A stretch of 64,000 nt of DNA from Pyxidicoccus fallax (GCF_012933655.1 NZ_JABBJJ010000021.1:1-64000), one strand, 5' to 3'; positions 17,073-26,628 are shown, counted from the first letter of the stretch. Notes: a model not told the origin generated them from the sequence alone. A program made the numbers and translations.

Positions 17073-19322
17073 TCAGCGGAAGTACGGAGACACGGCCGCG
17101 TCGATGCGGGCCAGGAGGTCCTCGGTCTGCAGCCGCTCATCGCCGCTCAGCGACGGGAGCTGAGCGGTGAGCATGTCCTGGGCCTCGCGCAGGGTCGCGT
17201 ACGAGGCCAGCGTCTGGTGGACCTTCAGGATGTCCACCATGGTGCGGCGCGCGGTGAAGCTCCGGACGCCGTCCACGTTGAGCAGGATGCCCCGGACATC
17301 CGCAACCACCAACGGCAGCAGCTCCGGCGAGTTGGGCGGATTGGCGGTGAAGGTGCCGCGGCTCGCCGCCGGGTCCAGGTACAGCCGCGCCAGCGTGCGC
17401 CACGCGACCTCGTCCGCCTGTGCCGCGTACGTCGGCGGCGCGTTGGCTGGAATCTGCAATGGCGGCCGCAAGGGGGCCATCGTCATGACATACGCGGAGG
17501 CCCGCGTCGCGGCATCGCCCGCGCGCACGAACTGCAAGGGGAACTTCACGTTGTAGTCGAAGGTCCGCAGCAGCTGCGAGATGGGCCGCGTCCCGCGCAG
17601 CCATCCGTTCAGCTGCGTGTGGAACCGCGGCAGATAGTACTTCGTGAGCGGGTCATCGAAGCGGTCGGAGAGGTTGCAATACGGGTCCACGTTCGCGTCC
17701 TCGTCCGTGCAGAACGCGTGCGTGGGAAGCTGCGTGGACAGCCCATACAGATAGCGGACCGCCGCCACGTCATAGGGCCCGAGAGTGTCCACGTGGACGG
17801 CATCCACGTCGTCGAAGTACTCCATCACCGTGGTGGAGCGCGGGCTCCCGGGGCTGCCGTCGTACACCCGCGAGCCCATGAAGTTGTGCCGCAGGCCCAG
17901 GGTGTGGCCAATCTCATGCAGCACCACGTTCGTGAGATACGCCTCCACCTTCTGCTTCTTGGTGAGCCCCGGGGCGTCCTCCGCCAGCTCCGCCTCGGGA
18001 GGCACGGGCAGCTCCAGCTCGCACAGCGTGTCGCCCTTCATTCCGGCCCACGACATGCGGGTCGATGGGGCGCGTGTCGGCGCGGCGACGCGCGCGGACG
18101 GGTCGTCACCGAACTGCTGGTCCGCCCACCACACCCAGAGCGCGGGGACATAGATGCTGGCGCCACGAATCTCCCCGGTGTTGGGGTTGGTGCGCCAGTT
18201 CGCGAAAGCGAAGGGCACGGCCTCGTCCGTGTCGAAGATGAGGGTGTTCTTCTCGTCATCCGCGAAGCCCGACGAGTCCTCGGCCATGACGGCCTCCAGC
18301 GCCGTGAACCCGAACGCCTGGTTCCACCCTTCGATGCCGCGCTTCACCGCGCCCACCAGGTCATAGCCCTGGTAGCGCGGGTCGTTCTGCACCGTGAGCA
18401 GGCTGGAGGTGATGTGCCACCGGATGGGCCGCATGCCCGGATGGATGGCCCACTTCGCGGCCACCTGCTCGGTCAGGAGCGTGTTGGGGATGAGGCGCGC
18501 CGGCCCCCGGAAGTAGTGCTCCCGGGGAGGCAGGGGCGTGGGCGTGTAGCCCGGGCTCTCGGCGTACCTGCGCAGCGCGAGCGCCAGCGTGCCCGAGCTC
18601 TGGAAGACGTTGTCCCCCGGAAGCTCGATGGGCCGTTCGAGGGGGACGTCCGCATGGCCGGTGAAGACCTGCTCGAAGGCGACTCCGTCCGCGAGCCGGC
18701 GGAAGCGCTGGGCGAAGCTCAGCTCCACCTCGAACCGGACGCCGCGCTCGCCGAGCTTGTCTCCCATCACCCCGAAGCGGTTGAGCCCCGCCGTCGGGTC
18801 GATGAGGACGTACCGGTCCGCGCCATGTGAGCGATTGAATGGACCATGGTCGGTGACGATGGGGTATGCCTCCACCACCACGTCCGGGTCGAACACGTCA
18901 CTCATCACCTTGCGGTCGTCCACGTCGAGGACGAAGAGCTTGCCGTTCTGCTCCTTGAAGCTCACCACCCGCGTGCCCAGGGACCTGGCCGCGCGGTTGA
19001 CTGCGCCCCCCGGATGCTGCTGCTTGAGGTACGCGGCCATGAACCACTTCTGGCTCAGCTCGCTGCGCCGGATGGCCAGATAGAAGCTGGTGCCCGAGTT
19101 CTCCACCACGCCGCGAAGCTTCTGCTCCACCTGCTGCTTCTGCTCCGCGCTCACCACGCGAGGCACGGCCACGAAGGCATCCTCCAGCTCCACGGATGCC
19201 CCGGCCTCCGGAGCATCGGGCGCTGGAGTGTTCGTGGGATTGCTACAGCCCGTGCTCAGCGCCAGGACCAGGGACGCGGCACTCAACCATGCACGCCGTG
19301 AAGCGAGTCGACTTCTCCACAT
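17073..19322 (-). CDS. zinc metalloprotease lipoprotein (metzincin, DUF5117/DUF4953-like)
   Basis: ATG 19322 gives a signal peptide with lipobox LSTGC. A long N-terminal domain (about 70-330) resembles the DUF5117 region of these proteases. The active site HEIGHTLGLRH is at residues 469-479 with three zinc His and catalytic Glu. A Met-turn (TTVMEYFD) follows about 30 residues later. The C-terminal part is predicted helical. It should be an extracytoplasmic, lipid-anchored protease of unknown substrate. The frame stays open to 19913 but upstream residues lack coding character. It is divergent from the dioxygenase gene. Confidence 0.88.
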   Translation of the reverse strand: MWRSRLASRRAWLSAASLVLALSTGCSNPTNTPAPDAPEAGASVELEDAFVAVPRVVSAEQKQQVEQKLRGVVENSGTSFYLAIRRSELSQKWFMAAYLKQQHPGGAVNRAARSLGTRVVSFKEQNGKLFVLDVDDRKVMSDVFDPDVVVEAYPIVTDHGPFNRSHGADRYVLIDPTAGLNRFGVMGDKLGERGVRFEVELSFAQRFRRLADGVAFEQVFTGHADVPLERPIELPGDNVFQSSGTLALALRRYAESPGYTPTPLPPREHYFRGPARLIPNTLLTEQVAAKWAIHPGMRPIRWHITSSLLTVQNDPRYQGYDLVGAVKRGIEGWNQAFGFTALEAVMAEDSSGFADDEKNTLIFDTDEAVPFAFANWRTNPNTGEIRGASIYVPALWVWWADQQFGDDPSARVAAPTRAPSTRMSWAGMKGDTLCELELPVPPEAELAEDAPGLTKKQKVEAYLTNVVLHEIGHTLGLRHNFMGSRVYDGSPGSPRSTTVMEYFDDVDAVHVDTLGPYDVAAVRYLYGLSTQLPTHAFCTDEDANVDPYCNLSDRFDDPLTKYYLPRFHTQLNGWLRGTRPISQLLRTFDYNVKFPLQFVRAGDAATRASAYVMTMAPLRPPLQIPANAPPTYAAQADEVAWRTLARLYLDPAASRGTFTANPPNSPELLPLVVADVRGILLNVDGVRSFTARRTMVDILKVHQTLASYATLREAQDMLTAQLPSLSGDERLQTEDLLARIDAAVSPYFR

Positions 19323-19578
19323 GTGGGGGGCCTCCGGATTGGGGACGCGCCCATCGCATCCCGCTTCTGGCCAACGGCCTCGCCGCGCGTCCTTGCCCGC
19401 TTCCTCCCCGGCCATGGGAATACCCGTCAGGGGACAACGGTCTCGCCCATTCGCGATATGGCTCCCGGGCGAGCGCGTTTGTTCACCCTCTTTCCGCCGC
19501 GGTGGCGTTCCACGGGTGGAACAGTGATTTGCTCGGCACGGCATGGTGGAACGCCGGCCCGCCGAGCAGAATCCCACC

Positions 19579-20505
19579 ATGTCCTCGTCCCGACCTGACC
19601 GTCGCAGCGTCCTCAAGGCCGCCGCCCTCGGCGTCGCCACGACCCTGCCGCTCCCGGGCTGCCGCGACTCGGCCCGCGCCGAGCGCCCGTCCCAGGAGGG
19701 AGCCCCCGTCATGTCCCAGTCCTCCGAGCCACGCCTCCCGGTGCTCTTCATCGGGCATGGCTCCCCGATGAACGCCATCGAGGACAACACCTGGACGCAC
19801 GCCTTCCGGGCGCTCGCCAGCCAGCTCCCGAAGCCCCGGGCCATCCTCGCCATCTCCGCGCACTGGTTCCTCCCCGGCACCTTCGTCACCGGGAACGAGC
19901 GCCCGCGCACCATCCACGACTTCGGTGGCTTCCCCCGCGCGCTCTACGAGATGCAGTACCCGGCCCCCGGCAGCGTCGAGCTCGCGCAGCGCGTGGTGAA
20001 GCTCCTGGGGCCTTCGCGCGCGTCCGTACAGACCGACTGGGGGCTGGACCACGGCACCTGGACGGTGCTCCACCACCTGCGCCCCGACGCGGACGTGCCC
20101 GTCGTGCAGCTCAGCATCGACGCGCGGCTCGCGCCCTCCGAGCACCTCGCGCTGGGCCGCGCGCTCGCCGGCCTGCGGGACGAAGGCGTGCTCATCATGG
20201 GCAGCGGCAACGTGACGCACAACCTGCGGCACGCCTTCACGAGCATGCGCGCCGGCAACCTCGCCACCCCGCCCTGGGCCGAGCGCTTCGACCAGGACGT
20301 GGCCCGGGCCCTGGAGCAGCACGACGGCGCCTTCCTGGCGCGCGTCATCGAGACCGAGGCGGGCCAGCTGTCCCACCCGAGCATCGACCACTTCCTCCCG
20401 CTGCTGTACGCGGCCGGCGCCGCCCGGGACAACGACGCGGTGCGCTTCCCCATCACCGGCTTCGACCTCGCCTCGCTGTCGATGCGCTCCGTGCTCCTCG
20501 GTTGA
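19579..20505 (+). CDS. extradiol ring-cleavage dioxygenase (DODA/YgiD type), Tat-exported
   Basis: The N-terminus DRRSVLKAAALG is a twin-arginine signal. The catalytic core matches class III extradiol (4,5-DOPA) dioxygenases: IGHGSPMNAIE, AISAHWF, a TDWGLDHGTWTVL block and IMGSGNVTHNLRH supply the metal and catalytic His residues. It likely opens a catechol-type ring in the periplasm; the substrate is not known. ATG 19579 was chosen; ATG 19543 is in frame but places 12 extra residues before the Tat signal. The LysR regulator gene just downstream is convergent (12 bp gap). Confidence 0.85.
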   Translation: MSSSRPDRRSVLKAAALGVATTLPLPGCRDSARAERPSQEGAPVMSQSSEPRLPVLFIGHGSPMNAIEDNTWTHAFRALASQLPKPRAILAISAHWFLPGTFVTGNERPRTIHDFGGFPRALYEMQYPAPGSVELAQRVVKLLGPSRASVQTDWGLDHGTWTVLHHLRPDADVPVVQLSIDARLAPSEHLALGRALAGLRDEGVLIMGSGNVTHNLRHAFTSMRAGNLATPPWAERFDQDVARALEQHDGAFLARVIETEAGQLSHPSIDHFLPLLYAAGAARDNDAVRFPITGFDLASLSMRSVLLG

Positions 20506-20517
20506 GCGCCGCCCGGC

Positions 20518-21411
20518 TCACCCTCCGGCGGGAGCGGTCGAGAGCGGCCGTCCCTTGAGGAACTCCAGCAGGAAGTCTCGGAAGGCCGACACCTTCCGCG
20601 GGACGTGCTGCGTCCGCGGGTACAGCATCACCAGCGACGTGGACGCGTGCGTGTAGCGCGGCAGCACGCGGACGAGCTGCCCGGACGTCACCTCCGCCTG
20701 GGCGAGGAAGGTGGGGAGGATGGCGATGCCCGAGCCCGCCTTCACCGCCTCGCGCAGGAAGAACATGTCGTCGGCGAGCACGCGTGCGTTCTTCTCCGAG
20801 ATGCCAATCTCGCCGAGGTACTTGAGCCCCCGGAACGCGACGATGTCGTGGTGGGCGAGGTCCTCGGGAGCGCGGGGCGTCCCCCGGCGCGCGAGGTACG
20901 TGGGGGACGCGAAGAGCTGCACCTCGATGGGTGACAGCCGCCGGACCACCAGCGACGAGTCCGCCAGCTTCGCGCCCGAGGCACGCAGCGCCAGGTCGAA
21001 GCCCTCCGCCACCAGGTCCACGTTCCGGTTCGTGAGCCGGCAGTCGATGCGCACGGAGGGATAGCGCGTGGTGAAGCGCGCGATGACCTCGGGCAGGAAG
21101 GTGGCGCCCATGTCGTGCGGCGCGGTGAGGCGCAGCTCCCCGGAAGGCGCCTCCTCGCGCTCGGGCAGCGTGCCCACCGCCTCCTTCAGCGAGGCGAGCA
21201 GCGGCGCCGCGCGCTCGTACAGCGCCGCGCCGGCGGTGCTCAGCGACACGTGGCGCGTCGTGCGGTGGAGCAGCTGCGTCCCCAGCGAGGCCTCGAGGCT
21301 CGCCACGCCCCGGCTCACCGACGACTTGGGCAGCCCGAGCCTGCGCGCCGCCTCCGAGAAACTGCCGGTCTCCGCGACGGTGACGAAGAGGCCGAGGAGG
21401 TTCAGGTCCAT
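20518..21411 (-). CDS. LysR-family transcriptional regulator
   Basis: The N-terminal winged helix-turn-helix starts MDLNLLGLFVTVAETGSF, with recognition helix SSVSRGVASLEASLG. It is followed by a periplasmic-binding-like effector domain (SGELRLTAPHDMGATFLPEV onward). The length of 297 aa is normal. The true start is ATG 21411; the frame is open far upstream, but that part is antisense to the next gene. By the divergent LysR rule it may control the adjacent saccharopine-dehydrogenase-like operon or the dioxygenase. Confidence 0.9.
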   Translation of the reverse strand: MDLNLLGLFVTVAETGSFSEAARRLGLPKSSVSRGVASLEASLGTQLLHRTTRHVSLSTAGAALYERAAPLLASLKEAVGTLPEREEAPSGELRLTAPHDMGATFLPEVIARFTTRYPSVRIDCRLTNRNVDLVAEGFDLALRASGAKLADSSLVVRRLSPIEVQLFASPTYLARRGTPRAPEDLAHHDIVAFRGLKYLGEIGISEKNARVLADDMFFLREAVKAGSGIAILPTFLAQAEVTSGQLVRVLPRYTHASTSLVMLYPRTQHVPRKVSAFRDFLLEFLKGRPLSTAPAGG

Positions 21412-21501
21412 TGTTCCACCGGGGGAATGGTCTGGGGCCGCTGATGCCGCTCCAGCAACACCCACTCTATCGGGCCCGGCGCCCTCACGAAGGCTCTTCC
21501 A

Positions 21502-21525
21502 AAAATAGGTCAAATGACCTATTTT
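21502..21525. promoter_or_regulatory. perfect 24-bp operator palindrome
   Basis: Arms AAAATAGGTCA (21502-21512) and TGACCTATTTT (21515-21525) are perfect inverted repeats with a 2-bp spacer. They form an AT-rich island in GC-rich DNA, in the intergenic space between lysR and the saccharopine-dehydrogenase-like/tetR operon. The geometry fits a TetR dimer site, so autoregulation by the TetR protein encoded in the operon is the simplest reading. Confidence 0.75.
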
Positions 21526-21549
21526 GTTCCCATGCATACTCACGAAGGC

Positions 21550-22650
21550 ATGGTGCGGGACACCGCGCGGCACGACCCCGAGGGGGCGGTGGTGCTGGCC
21601 GGGGGCTATGGCGTCGTTGGAGCGGAGGTCGCCCGGATGCTCCGGGCCCGTCATCCGTCGCTGCCGCTGGTGCTGGCCGGGCGGACACCCGCCCGGGGTG
21701 AAGCCCTGGCGTCGGAGGTGGGAGCCTCGCTCCAGACAATGGACCTGTCGGGCCCCTCCCCGCTCGACTTCTCCGCGCGCGCCGTCGTCACACTGGTGAA
21801 TGACCCCACGGACCGGTTGCTGCGCGCCTGCCTCCAGGCGGGCATCCCCTTCGTGGACATCACCCGCTGGACGGCGCGCGTGCAGCAGGCGCTGGCGCTG
21901 GCGGCGGTGGAGCCTCCCCGGGCCCCCGTCGTCTTCGCCTCCGGGTGGATGGGCGGCCTCGTCCCGCTGGTGGGCGCGGCGCTCGCACGAGAGCTCGGGG
22001 GCGCGTCCGTCATCGAGACCGCCATTCTCTACGACCTGGCCGACCGCGCGGGGGAGGACTCCATCGAGTTCATGGACCGCCTGCACGTCGGCTTCGAAGT
22101 CACGGAGGAAGGCCAGCGCCGGGTGGTGGAGCCGCTCACCGGAGCGCGCCGGGTGGAGCTCGCGGGCCGGCCCCGCCGGGTGGTCCGCCTCGACACGCCC
22201 GAGCAGCTCACGCTTCCGCTCGTCCTGGGGGCGAGGACGGTCTCCACGCGCATCGGCTTCACGGACGAGTCCGCCACGCTCGCGTTCCAGGCCCTCCAGG
22301 GACTGGGCCTCTTCCACCTGCTCCGGGGCGAGCGCTTCCGGAGCCTGCGCCGTGCGCTGCTGCGCGGCTCCGGCAAGGGCGGCCGGGCCGTGGTCCACGT
22401 CGAGGTGTCCTCGCCCGGAGGGACGCGCGCGGCCACGCTGGTGGATGCCCGGGGGCAGGCGCACCTGACGGCGACCGGTGCCACCCTGGCGCTGGAGCGC
22501 GCGCTCGGGCTGGACGGGGACGCGCCTCCCCGGGGTGTCGCCTTCCCGGAGCAGACGCCCTCTCCCGAGCGGGCCCTCGCGGCGCTGCGCTCCCTCGGCG
22601 TGGAGCTGGAAATCCACCCGGGCGCGGACGTGGAGCGCCGGGCGGCATGA
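21550..22650 (+). CDS. saccharopine dehydrogenase-like NAD(P)-binding protein
   Basis: The N-terminal Rossmann motif VVLAGGYGVVGAEVARML is followed by a LAGRTPARGEAL strand-helix and FVDITRWTARVQQAL, matching saccharopine dehydrogenase-like oxidoreductases. The C-terminal half is alpha/beta with no clear catalytic residue. The substrate is unknown. ATG 21550 is preferred because GAAGG lies just upstream; ATG 21514 falls inside the operator palindrome and ATG 21532 has no ribosome site. The stop overlaps the start of tetR (ATGA), indicating coupled translation. Confidence 0.8.
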   Translation: MVRDTARHDPEGAVVLAGGYGVVGAEVARMLRARHPSLPLVLAGRTPARGEALASEVGASLQTMDLSGPSPLDFSARAVVTLVNDPTDRLLRACLQAGIPFVDITRWTARVQQALALAAVEPPRAPVVFASGWMGGLVPLVGAALARELGGASVIETAILYDLADRAGEDSIEFMDRLHVGFEVTEEGQRRVVEPLTGARRVELAGRPRRVVRLDTPEQLTLPLVLGARTVSTRIGFTDESATLAFQALQGLGLFHLLRGERFRSLRRALLRGSGKGGRAVVHVEVSSPGGTRAATLVDARGQAHLTATGATLALERALGLDGDAPPRGVAFPEQTPSPERALAALRSLGVELEIHPGADVERRAA

Positions 22651-23279
22651 GCACGCGTGGCGCTTCCCGGAAGGGACAGGAGCGAAGCGAGGCCATCCTC
22701 GAGGCCGCCGAAGGACTGCTCGTGGACGAGGGCCACGCGGCCCTCACGCTACGGGGAGTGGCGCAGCGGGCCGGCATCCGGCTGGGCAACCTGCAGTACT
22801 ACTTCGCCACCCGCGAGGAGCTGGTGGCGGCCCTGCTCACGCGCGTGCTGGAGCGGGCCAAGGCCCGGCTGGCGGAACGGGTGGACGCGGCGGGTGACTC
22901 GGTCGGGGCGCTCGACAAGGCGCTGGAGTTCCTGCTGGAGGACCAGCGGGAGCCCGCCAGCTACCGGCTCTTCTATGACCTGTGGGCGCTGGCGGCGCGG
23001 GAGCCCGCCATCGCCGCGGAGCTGCGACGCTTCTACGCGCACTACACCGACGCGGCGGCGGAGCTCCTGACCCGCGTGGCACCCGAGCTGCCCCGCGCCG
23101 AGGTGCGTGCGCGAGCGGAGCTCCTCGTCTCCCTGCTGGAGGGACTCTCGCTCTTCCGGTCCGGGACGGCGGGTGCACCGGACCGGCGGGTGGAGGCCGA
23201 GCTGCGGCGCTTCGTGTCGTGGCTCGGCACGCGGAGCGAACAGGGGCCCGGCCCCGGTGGCCGCGCTCCCCGGAGCTGA
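22647..23279 (+). CDS. TetR-family transcriptional regulator
   Basis: The N-terminal helix-turn-helix (residues about 15-60) includes AILEAAEGLLVDEG, TLRGVAQRAGIRLGNLQYYFATREEL, a canonical TetR DNA-binding signature. The C-terminal ligand-binding helices include SYRLFYDLWALAAREP. The start overlaps the preceding stop by ATGA. It is the likely ligand-responsive repressor acting at the palindrome at 21502-21525. Confidence 0.92.
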   Translation: MSTRGASRKGQERSEAILEAAEGLLVDEGHAALTLRGVAQRAGIRLGNLQYYFATREELVAALLTRVLERAKARLAERVDAAGDSVGALDKALEFLLEDQREPASYRLFYDLWALAAREPAIAAELRRFYAHYTDAAAELLTRVAPELPRAEVRARAELLVSLLEGLSLFRSGTAGAPDRRVEAELRRFVSWLGTRSEQGPGPGGRAPRS

Positions 23280-23306
23280 AGTCCCCTGCTCTCCGTCCGA
23301 GCGGCC

Positions 23307-24869
23307 TCAGCCCAGGGCCGCCGGACCGACGCTGGCGGGGAGCGGCTCCGGCGCCCGCGCCGGGGTGCTCACCTTCACGGCAATCCAGAACCCCGTCACG
23401 TACAGCACCGTCTGCGCGACGAGGGTGAAGGCCACCATGGGCCCGACGATGGGCGGCCCGTAGAGGGAGATGACGACCCAGCCGAGGACGAACGGCACCA
23501 GGTGCTTCGCGCCGGAGCGCAGGAAGGGCACGTACGCCGCGAAGAGCCACACCCCGCCCACCGCGCAGTACGTCCACGGCGCGAAGGGGCTGCGGAAGGA
23601 CGACAGGCTCAGCAGCGCCAGCCACACCACCAGCTGCGTCAGCCGGAAGCGCGAGCCCTCCTCCCCGCCCGTCTCGCGCTTGTACAGCCGGTGCGCCACC
23701 GCCACGGCCAGCGCCACCACCAGCAGCGAGTACACCGCGATGATGGCCCGCGCCACCGCCAGCGGGTCGCTGAACTCGACGCCCACGAGCTGCAGCTTGA
23801 AGGGCACGCCGAACGGCGAGTAGTTCACCAGGATGGCCGGCGTGAAGTTCCACACGAAGTCGAACAGCTCGCCGCTGGAGATGCGCGGCACCGCGCTGGT
23901 GAGGTAGTCCACGAAGGGCTTCTCACCGAACACCAGGAAGGCGCCCACCGTGTAGAGCACGCCGAACCCCGTCGTCCACAGGGCCGCCTTCCACTTGCGC
24001 TGCACCAGCAGGTAGATGCCCAGCACGCCCGGGAAGATCTTCGCCAGGATGGCGAAGGCCAGCATCGCTCCCCCCAGCGCGTGGCGCCGCTTCTGGAAGG
24101 AAATCATCGCCCCCAGGCACAGGCCGTAGACGAGCAGGTGGATGTTGCCCAGCTGCACGTTCACCAGCGTGGGCAGCGAAATCCACACCACCGGCGTCAG
24201 CGCTCCCAGCACCGCGCCCTCTCGGCCCCCCACCCACGACGCCACGAGCAGCATGGCGACGAGCGCCGCGGCGGCATACAGCACGTACCAGCCCGCCCGC
24301 AGCGCGAAGAAGTCGCGGCTCATGGTCAGCATCAGCTTCGGCAGCAGCAGGAACTGCGGCGGGTACGCGTAGTAGTCCCGCTCCAGCGGCTCCACGTGCG
24401 GCAGCACCGCGTCCATCTCGTGGGACTTGTAGAGGCTCAGGTCGAAGAGGTTCTCCTTCCCCTGCTCCGCCATCACCGCCGCGCTCATGTAGCCGGACAG
24501 GCAGGTGTGCTTCACCATGAACTCCACCTTCGGGGTGAGCGAGTACTGCTTCAGGTTCGGGTCGAGCATGAAGACGCCCAGCCGCGCCATCGCCACCACC
24601 ACGAGCACCGACGCGAGCGTCAGCAGCACGAAGGCCGTCCGCGATTTGCCCCGCAGGTACTCCACCCACGGAGCGGGCACGCGCGGCACGAGGACGAAGA
24701 ACAGCAGCGCGAGCGCCGCGAGTCCCACCGGCAGCGCCGCCCCGAAGGGCACCCCCACCAGCACGAGCAGCACGACGAGCAGGGGCGCCAGGAGCCCCGA
24801 AATGAATCCCGCCATCAACGCCGAGCCGGCGCTGAGCGAGGAACGGAATGCTGCGGACCGCGCGGACAT
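23307..24869 (-). CDS. polytopic membrane glycosyltransferase (GT87/DUF2029-like)
   Basis: About 11-12 hydrophobic segments are predicted from the sequence. A large first extracytoplasmic loop contains FDLSLYKSHEMDAVLPHVEPLERDYY and YAYPPQFLLLPKLML, the pattern of polyprenyl-phosphate-mannose-dependent GT-C mannosyltransferases (GT87). AKIFPGVLGIYLLVQRKWKAAL is the family's conserved cytoplasmic loop. The start ATG 24869 has GGAGAG upstream. It lies 35 bp downstream of the flippase-like/methyltransferase gene, so the two probably form one unit making or decorating a lipid-linked glycan. Confidence 0.8.
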   Translation of the reverse strand: MSARSAAFRSSLSAGSALMAGFISGLLAPLLVVLLVLVGVPFGAALPVGLAALALLFFVLVPRVPAPWVEYLRGKSRTAFVLLTLASVLVVVAMARLGVFMLDPNLKQYSLTPKVEFMVKHTCLSGYMSAAVMAEQGKENLFDLSLYKSHEMDAVLPHVEPLERDYYAYPPQFLLLPKLMLTMSRDFFALRAGWYVLYAAAALVAMLLVASWVGGREGAVLGALTPVVWISLPTLVNVQLGNIHLLVYGLCLGAMISFQKRRHALGGAMLAFAILAKIFPGVLGIYLLVQRKWKAALWTTGFGVLYTVGAFLVFGEKPFVDYLTSAVPRISSGELFDFVWNFTPAILVNYSPFGVPFKLQLVGVEFSDPLAVARAIIAVYSLLVVALAVAVAHRLYKRETGGEEGSRFRLTQLVVWLALLSLSSFRSPFAPWTYCAVGGVWLFAAYVPFLRSGAKHLVPFVLGWVVISLYGPPIVGPMVAFTLVAQTVLYVTGFWIAVKVSTPARAPEPLPASVGPAALG

Positions 24870-24904
24870 GGGTCGTTCTCTCCGGTGATGCACAGGGGTT
24901 GGGA

Positions 24905-26515
24905 CTACTTGCTGGCCGCGGCCTCGGGGCCACCGGCCTTTTCCAGCACGAAGGTGACATGCGCGGAGAAGGGCGCCGCATGGCGGTTCCTCTCCAGGCA
25001 CTGCTCCACGCCCCACAGCCGGCGGTAGGCGAACTGCGGCACGAAGTCCGGCAGGAAGGTCCGGTACTCCGTCTTCACCAGCGTCCAGCCCTCGCTGAGG
25101 GGCCCCGTCGTCTCCTTGAGCCACACCTCGGTGCCGTCATCGATGTCCTTGATGAGCGGGAAGATGTAGCTCATGTAGAAGCGGAACAGCGGGTTGGTGA
25201 CGTTCATCTCGTGCACGACGAAGCGGCCGCCCGGCCGCAACACCCGCCTCACCTCCTGGAACGCCTGCTGCTGCCGCTCCACGTCCGGCAGGTGGTGGAT
25301 GACATTCACCGCGTAGACGAAGTCCTGGGACGCGTCCTCGAAAGGCAGCTGGGAGATGGAGCCTTGTCTCACCAGGTTGGCATCCGGCCCCAGGTATTTC
25401 CGGGCCTGTTTGATTTGATTCTCTGAATAATCAATCCCCTCCACCAGGTAGCCCCGGGACAGCATCTCCTTGAGGTACCAGCCCTGGCCGCAACCCGCGT
25501 CAATTCCTCGCACGTAGCGGTCCTTCGGCAGATGGCTCAGGTTGAGTTCAATCTTCCGGTTGAGCAGACGTAGCCGGATGTGCTCGGGCACGTTGTCCTT
25601 GTACTCCTCCGCGATGAGGTCGAAGTGGTTGGCGGCCTCCGTTCCCCGGCCGAGCCGCCGGCGGATGTGGAGGATGGCGCCCAAAGCGGCCAGGATGACG
25701 AGCCAGTAGGTGAAGGCCCGCACCAGCGCCGCGGAGAAGACCGCGACCTCCGCCGCCACGCCCGCTTGCACCAACAGTTCAATCATCCCGCGCCCCACGA
25801 GCAGGAAGCCCGGCTGCGTCAGCGAGGCCACGCCCTGCACGTGGCTGGCCGCGTAGATGCGCAGCGACTCCGGGAGTGCGATTTCCACGCCGAACGTCCG
25901 CAGGGTGATCCACAGCGACGCCCCCGTGACGCCCCAGATGAGGACGGCGAAGCCCTGGGCGAACAGCAGGCTGATGGCCATGGGGACGACGCCAATCCGC
26001 CGCTCCCGGCTCTTCGTGGGCAGCAGGGCCAGCGCGAACGCCCCCGCCACGAACACGGCCAGCGCCCCACCCAGCAGGGAGTACGACGCGAAGGCCGCCA
26101 GCAGCGCGATGGCCACCGCGTCCGTGGCCAGGTCCGCCGCCAGCAGCGCGAGCGCGCGCATGAAGCGCTCCCGCAGCGGAGCCACCCTCAGGGCATACAG
26201 CACGTAGAACGGCGTGAGGTTGCCCACGAAGGACGCCAGGAAGGCGAGGAACAGCTTGCGGCTGGGCGCCAGGACATGCCCGGCACGTAGCAATACCATC
26301 CACTTCAAATACCGCCCCGTCAGGTTGACGATGGTGATCGCCACGACCAATGCAATACATAGGGCGAGCGATGCCGGTGGGGCGTGCTCGAGGAGACCTG
26401 ATACATCTCCGGGAATGTTGTACTGATGAAACGTGTCGAGTGAGTTGGCGATGGCGAGCCCCACTCCGGACACGATCAGTATTGCGGCAATGGATTGCAC
26501 CCAGACACTTTTCAT
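24905..26515 (-). CDS. fusion: LPG-synthase/UPF0104-type membrane domain plus SAM methyltransferase
   Basis: Residues 1 to about 290 have about eight transmembrane segments in the order of the lysylphosphatidylglycerol-synthase membrane family (ASFVGNLTPFYVLYALRVAP, then GFLLVGRGMIELLVQAGV). Residues about 310-525 form a class I methyltransferase: IDAGCGQGWYLKEML (motif I), EGIDYSENQIKQAR, and FVYAVNVIHHLPDVERQ with RVLRPGGRFVVHEMN. This fusion is unusual. Its role may be transport and methylation of a lipid-linked sugar or other amphiphile, since a GT87 enzyme gene follows 35 bp on. ATG 26515 was chosen; the open frame to 26605 has no signal. It is divergent from the monooxygenase gene. Confidence 0.8.
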   Translation of the reverse strand: MKSVWVQSIAAILIVSGVGLAIANSLDTFHQYNIPGDVSGLLEHAPPASLALCIALVVAITIVNLTGRYLKWMVLLRAGHVLAPSRKLFLAFLASFVGNLTPFYVLYALRVAPLRERFMRALALLAADLATDAVAIALLAAFASYSLLGGALAVFVAGAFALALLPTKSRERRIGVVPMAISLLFAQGFAVLIWGVTGASLWITLRTFGVEIALPESLRIYAASHVQGVASLTQPGFLLVGRGMIELLVQAGVAAEVAVFSAALVRAFTYWLVILAALGAILHIRRRLGRGTEAANHFDLIAEEYKDNVPEHIRLRLLNRKIELNLSHLPKDRYVRGIDAGCGQGWYLKEMLSRGYLVEGIDYSENQIKQARKYLGPDANLVRQGSISQLPFEDASQDFVYAVNVIHHLPDVERQQQAFQEVRRVLRPGGRFVVHEMNVTNPLFRFYMSYIFPLIKDIDDGTEVWLKETTGPLSEGWTLVKTEYRTFLPDFVPQFAYRRLWGVEQCLERNRHAAPFSAHVTFVLEKAGGPEAAASK

Positions 26516-26628
26516 GCGAGACTTCCCCGCCTGTTCAGCCGGTCGCCTGCGTCGATTTTGGGGCTGGTCCGCGGAATGCTCACAACGAAGCCTTCCACCA
26601 GACAATCACTCAAACACATACCATTGCC

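Noticed and set aside
16989-18830. A 613-codon plus-strand frame opposite the metzincin gene
   Set aside because: The minus-strand product has an intact zinc site, signal peptide and Met-turn; the opposite frame is compositional shadow.
20518-22617. A 699-residue extended LysR reading
   Set aside because: The first about 400 residues are antisense to the saccharopine-dehydrogenase-like gene; the canonical LysR start is at 21411.
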